Shown: one piece after another, positions 15,062 through 18,378 of the stretch
Layout: each line of letters begins with the position of its first letter
Position numbering within the stretch: position 1 is the first letter of the stretch
From: Parabacteroides sp.
GTDB taxonomy: Bacteria; Bacteroidota; Bacteroidia; Bacteroidales; Tannerellaceae
Assembly (NCBI GenBank): GCA_020026285.1
Contig: JAHHQS010000072.1
Location: forward strand, 1 to 18,378
Direction: 5' to 3'
DNA length: 18,378 bases
Program-made: the position numbers and the translations under genes
The notes under the pieces: generated by a model
The model's database searches: none
What the model was told of the DNA's origin: nothing
Seen by the model: only the letters and a program-made list of their open reading frames with translations

Positions 15062-16318
15062 TTATTCTTCGAGAGCCTTTATTGTACTAAAGATTCCATC
15101 CGAAATCTGCTTGTATCCATCGTCAAACGGATGAACACATTCTACGAACTGTTCTTTAATCTTTGCACTTGTTCTCTCCGATTCCTTCACCATAATATAT
15201 GGATAACCATATAAGCGGTCACACCAAAGACCTGCACTGGAAATTGAAACATTCGGATGATACTTGCCTTCATCAAAGTTCTGTATCAATACTTTTCTCA
15301 AGTACAACATAGCTTTCTCCATCTCCATCATAGAATGTCTCCAGGTCAGACGGTAAACCCATGCTCCCCAGCCATCCTGACTTCCACAGGTAGAAGGTTC
15401 AAGAACAAGAATCACTTTACATTTCGGATAAGCAGCCAAAGTTTCATCAATTAACTTTTTCGCATTTTCCAATATTTGAGGAACCTTCTTAACTGAACGC
15501 TCAAACTGATCAACCCCATTATATTCCCAATCAGAAAGATCGTTTATTCCATACATGATGGGAACATAATCAAGCTTTTCACCCTTAGGCAGACCATATT
15601 TTTCCATATAAGCTTTACATCCTCCGGCCGCTTTGAACTGCTCGATCGGATAAGTGAATCTTTGACCACTTTGAGCCAGATTTTTCACACTAGGATCAGC
15701 TTTGGATACTTCATGTCCCACCAAATTGACAGAGAATCCCTTATTGGAATCCAAAAGATACTTTAATTCTGTTGTAATAGTTTTGTTTCCTTCTCTTTGA
15801 AAGTTTTTGAAATTGTCAGTTCCATTCTTTCCTCCATAAGACTGCCAGGTTCGACTATCTCCCATGTGACAAATATTTCTTACGCCTTCACCTTTATTGG
15901 CTGCTACAATCATTATACTAGTCGTAACATCACTTAATATTTCTCTATCAGCAGTCCTTCTACAAACAATTCTCAATGGATATGTTTTTCCTACAAATTC
16001 AGGTTTGACATCTGTCACCTTAATCGTAAAAGACCGTTCATTATTATGCCCGATTTCGCAGACGGTTTCAAAATAAACAGATTTATCTCCTTCCGGAACA
16101 TTAGCTATTGTAGACCACCACAAATTACATTCTCTACCCTCTGCTACATGAATAACCGACGGTAAAATTATTTCCCCATATGAAATAAGACTATCATTAT
16201 TTTGTACAGCAGAGATATTAACTTCTTCTACATTTTTTTCTATATCCCTACAAGAAGGCAATACGCCGACTAAACAAAGCATCGAAAATAAACAACATAC
16301 ATTCTTAATCATAATCAC
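15062..16318 (-). CDS. SGNH/GDSL-type hydrolase lipoprotein
   Basis: The 418-residue protein starts with a lipoprotein signal and lipobox LPSC (C23). The first 140 or so residues look like an Ig-like beta domain. The SGNH hydrolase domain follows: block I GDSR with nucleophile S155, a conserved NLAQSGQ (block II-like glycine) near 213-219, block III GIND with N259, and block V ending in VHP with H396. The residue three before that histidine, normally Asp (DxxH), is Glu (E393). SGNH enzymes hydrolyse esters, often acetyl groups on polysaccharides; here a surface or periplasmic carbohydrate esterase is inferred. A second ATG two codons in is an equally possible start. A -7 element lies about 45 nt upstream. 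Confidence 0.88.
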   Translation of the reverse strand: MIMIKNVCCLFSMLCLVGVLPSCRDIEKNVEEVNISAVQNNDSLISYGEIILPSVIHVAEGRECNLWWSTIANVPEGDKSVYFETVCEIGHNNERSFTIKVTDVKPEFVGKTYPLRIVCRRTADREILSDVTTSIMIVAANKGEGVRNICHMGDSRTWQSYGGKNGTDNFKNFQREGNKTITTELKYLLDSNKGFSVNLVGHEVSKADPSVKNLAQSGQRFTYPIEQFKAAGGCKAYMEKYGLPKGEKLDYVPIMYGINDLSDWEYNGVDQFERSVKKVPQILENAKKLIDETLAAYPKCKVILVLEPSTCGSQDGWGAWVYRLTWRHSMMEMEKAMLYLRKVLIQNFDEGKYHPNVSISSAGLWCDRLYGYPYIMVKESERTSAKIKEQFVECVHPFDDGYKQISDGIFSTIKALEE

Positions 16319-16361
16319 CCAATTATCTTGATTTGAAATTAAATCATTTTAATCCCAAATA

Positions 16362-16369
16362 CAAATATA
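16362..16369 (-). promoter_or_regulatory. Putative -7 element of the SGNH-hydrolase gene
   Basis: Read on the minus strand this is TATATTTG, an exact TAnnTTTG match 43 nt upstream of the ATG at 16318. No clear -33 element is visible; the upstream sequence is the 3' end of the CGGC gene. Confidence 0.5.
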
Positions 16370-16395
16370 ATCATTCATCTTTTTGTTTCACCTTT

Positions 16396-16728
16396 TTAGT
16401 GCGTATAGTCTAAAAATTTAATGGTTTCAGGCAAATCATTTTCTATAACAGATTTCATCTTCCTTGCAAAAGGACAAGGATAACCAATCGGAGTTCCTTT
16501 TTGAATACATGAAGCAAAAACAATCGTATCAGCACCTCTTTTCACTAATTCTCTAGCACGAAGAACAGCTTTCTTTCCGGGGCAACCTCCACAATTACAA
16601 AAACCGATAATATCAATATCTTCAGTAACACCTTCAAAAGCACCCTTCCTTTCGCGTATCATTCTAAAATCAGTAGTTCCTGGACAAAAATCTTCAGTCT
16701 GCATACATCTTATTATTCCAACTTTCAT
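16396..16728 (-). CDS. CGGC domain protein (small, cysteine-rich)
   Basis: The 110-residue protein is a compact member of the CGGC family. The first strand is KVGIIRCMQTEDFC with C8 and C15. The hallmark FCNCGGCPGKK at 43-53 carries C44, C46 and C49. It is followed by GADTIVFASC (C74) and PCPF (C85). Its seven cysteines suggest metal or Fe-S binding. The fold is thought to bind a metal or small molecule, but no function has been shown to my knowledge. It has no signal peptide. It lies 77 nt upstream of the SGNH lipoprotein gene on the same strand with no terminator between, yet both seem to have their own -7 element. A cytosolic role unrelated to its lipoprotein neighbours is more likely. Confidence 0.88.
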   Translation of the reverse strand: MKVGIIRCMQTEDFCPGTTDFRMIRERKGAFEGVTEDIDIIGFCNCGGCPGKKAVLRARELVKRGADTIVFASCIQKGTPIGYPCPFARKMKSVIENDLPETIKFLDYTH

Positions 16729-17021
16729 AACTTTTCTTACTATTGATTATTTTACTTTGTGAACTATACAAATCTAACAAATTAATACGAGATTCGATAC
16801 AGGCTATCAACTAATAATCTGTTTCAACGAACTGATTTTTACTGCAGCCCAGCAAGATAGTTCCAATATTTTTTCGAATCTTAATTCGGGATTAAATTAT
16901 CCAATTATAAATCAGTCTGTTCACAATAGTAATTTAAAAGAATTATAGCTATGATATTATTTAATCAGAATATTTTTATACTAATTAAATACAATATGAA
17001 TTATAGAAGATCAACATAAAA
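16729..17021. other. AT-rich intergenic region with no gene seen
   Basis: This is the longest gene-free stretch of the window. It holds the CGGC promoter at one end and borders the terminator of the T9SS-tail gene at the other. In between I see no open frame of useful length, no repeat family, no tRNA and no persuasive structured RNA. Confidence 0.6.
16769..16776 (-). promoter_or_regulatory. Putative -7 element of the CGGC gene
   Basis: Read on the minus strand this is TAGATTTG, an exact TAnnTTTG match, 40 nt upstream of the ATG at 16728. No convincing -33 TTG lies upstream. An AAAAG stretch near the ATG could help ribosome binding. Confidence 0.5.
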
Positions 17022-17056
17022 ATAAAGCCCATTCCTAAAAAAGGAACAGGCTTTAT
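17022..17056 (-). terminator. Rho-independent terminator after the T9SS-tail gene
   Basis: An 8-bp outer stem (ATAAAGCC / GGCTTTAT) and a 4-5-bp inner stem (TTCC/GGAA) are separated by a 2x2 internal loop. On the minus strand ATTTTTATG follows. It lies about 26 nt downstream of the stop codon at 17083. Confidence 0.8.
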
Positions 17057-17082
17057 ATATAAGTATATTTTAATATAGACTA

Positions 17083-18378
17083 TTAACGAACGAATTTGAT
17101 TGACTGAGTAACACCATTAGCTTCTACTGCAATGATATAAATACCTTTTGTCAAATTAGAAGTTGAAATCATTTCATCACCAGAAACTGTTCCGTTTGCA
17201 GCTAAAGCACCGCTGATGCTATAGATACGATAGTTAGCTCTTTCAGCATTCAGGATGCGAACGCCATTAGCTGTCGGGATAACTTTTACATTAGTTACAA
17301 CAACAGATTCGTTGCTTAATACGTCTGCAGCATTTGAAGTGAAGTAACCAGTTGCAACAGTCTTTCCAGCAATTGAATATTCAATTTTGATTTGCTTTTT
17401 ACCTCCAAATTCAGCAATTGCTTTAACTAACATTGGAGTTCCTTGTTCATTTTTATCATACTTAACAATATCAATATCAGCTTCTGCATATTTTTCTCCC
17501 CTTGATGGAGTTACTTCAATATCCATAACTTTTTTCATATTATCTTTATTACCTTGAGTAATATTCAATTTATACCAGCTAGCCTTACCTTCATTTGCCA
17601 ATTCATTAACAACACGTGTTACTACAGTTTGAGCAGCTGATTTAACATCAGCAGGAAGAGCTCTGTCATCACTCATTTTAAATACAGTAGAACGTATGTA
17701 AACACTATCTTTACCAAAACCATTAGCAAAATCAAATTTATCAACAGTCAGTGTTAAATCTCTTGGATCTTGTTTATCACTTTCCAAACCAAATGCTAAT
17801 TTGTTCCATTTGTTAGGTTTTGCCGATGTTTTATCATAACTTGTTACATATATTGATTTTAATGGCATTGGCATAGCCTTTAAATTTAGATTAAGAACAG
17901 CATCCCCCATTGGAATACGAGTTGTTGACACTCCATACAATGAGATAGGAAGAGTAGATAGATTTGTTGTCATAGCCTTTAAAAGATCAACACTTACTAC
18001 ATAATCCAATTCTGGAAGAGGTTTCACCTTGTCCGGTGCAAATGTTGCTGCAAGTTTAACTATAGTCTTAAGTCCGTCACCTATTTTCAGAAAACCTTCT
18101 AATTTATAAGTTGCTTTATCCTGAGACAATGAGAAATCAACTAAATCCAAACGAGGATTTTTAAATAAAACGACATCAACGTTCATCTTAAAAGTCAATA
18201 AATCGCCTGGCTTCATACTAACATCGAAAAACAATTTAGCCATTGTTCCCATCGTTGTTGTATTAACAACAATTGTAGAAGGAAGTTCTAACTCTACTTT
18301 TTTGTTTGCAATATTTAATTCTTTCTTAGAATAACCTTCAAAAGTAACTTTCATATCTCCAACAATTTTAGCCATTGC
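17083..18378 (-). CDS. Partial secreted protein with T9SS type A-like C-terminal sorting domain
   Basis: The frame is open to the right edge. An ATG occurs at 18375 but is preceded in frame by an Ala codon, so it is probably internal and the signal peptide lies outside the window. The visible 431 residues are beta-rich with no cysteine and no recognised enzyme motif. The last 75 or so residues look like a type IX sorting domain: YRIYSISGALAANGTVSG, then LTKGIYIIAVEANG, ending in a basic SIKFVR. This matches the usual pattern of a YDxxGR-like strand, a turn, G-I/V-Y-hydrophobic and a terminal lysine or arginine. Proteins with such tails are exported to the surface by PorSS/T9SS, so the genome should encode that system. 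The passenger domain is unrecognised. The sorting domain is fairly certain. Confidence 0.75.
   Translation of the reverse strand, partial: AMAKIVGDMKVTFEGYSKKELNIANKKVELELPSTIVVNTTTMGTMAKLFFDVSMKPGDLLTFKMNVDVVLFKNPRLDLVDFSLSQDKATYKLEGFLKIGDGLKTIVKLAATFAPDKVKPLPELDYVVSVDLLKAMTTNLSTLPISLYGVSTTRIPMGDAVLNLNLKAMPMPLKSIYVTSYDKTSAKPNKWNKLAFGLESDKQDPRDLTLTVDKFDFANGFGKDSVYIRSTVFKMSDDRALPADVKSAAQTVVTRVVNELANEGKASWYKLNITQGNKDNMKKVMDIEVTPSRGEKYAEADIDIVKYDKNEQGTPMLVKAIAEFGGKKQIKIEYSIAGKTVATGYFTSNAADVLSNESVVVTNVKVIPTANGVRILNAERANYRIYSISGALAANGTVSGDEMISTSNLTKGIYIIAVEANGVTQSIKFVR

Noticed and set aside
1..18378. Mobile elements, CRISPR arrays, toxin-antitoxin pairs or defence genes
   Set aside because: No transposase, integrase, direct-repeat array or recognisable defence protein was seen on either strand.

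Overview
The window looks like chromosomal DNA of a Bacteroidales bacterium (phylum Bacteroidota). It is AT-rich. Its promoters carry the Bacteroidota -7 element TAnnTTTG, and Shine-Dalgarno sequences are mostly missing. Two SPII lipoproteins follow the family pattern, and the gene at the right edge ends in a C-terminal tail of the type IX secretion kind. That tail favours a Parabacteroides, Barnesiella, Coprobacter or Dysgonomonas-like genome, but I cannot fix the genus from sequence alone. Nothing indicates a phage, plasmid, insertion sequence, CRISPR array, rRNA or tRNA.

Layout. (1) 1-563, minus: the 5' part of an unrecognised gene cut by the left edge, divergent from the next unit. (2) 667-3192, plus: a Tat-exported DUF362 protein followed 6 nt later by a six-cluster Fe-S membrane protein that looks like NapH fused to NapG. 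(3) 3233-5458, plus: tgt (queuosine tRNA modification) and an LptF/LptG-family permease, closed by a strong terminator. (4) 5669-7960: a 763-residue malic enzyme of the MaeB type with its own promoter and terminator. (5) 8061-8831: yaaA. (6) 8865-10962: thiD, a TenI/ThiE-like gene and thiE, joined by two ATGA overlaps. (7) 11003-13032: serB with two ACT domains, a Dabb protein and a C_GCAxxG_C_C protein. (8) 13057-18378, minus: mgtC-like transporter gene, a DUF4925-like lipoprotein, an SGNH-hydrolase lipoprotein, a small CGGC-domain protein and a partial protein with a T9SS-like tail.

Most genes are housekeeping or small-molecule metabolism. The most interesting points are these. The Tgt protein has lost all three cysteine zinc ligands by colinear substitution. 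The Fe-S protein has an internal twin-arginine motif between its NapH-like and NapG-like halves, matching the Tat motif of its DUF362 neighbour, so the pair may form an undescribed quinol-linked periplasmic redox module. The promoters of tgt and thiD lie so close to their start codons that the mRNAs should be leaderless or nearly so, and the thiamine operon has no room for a TPP riboswitch at its 5' end.

Start choices that matter: tgt is placed at 3233 and yaaA at 8061, because upstream in-frame ATGs fall inside the previous gene or a terminator. Promoter and terminator calls are by eye and have not been scored or tested.
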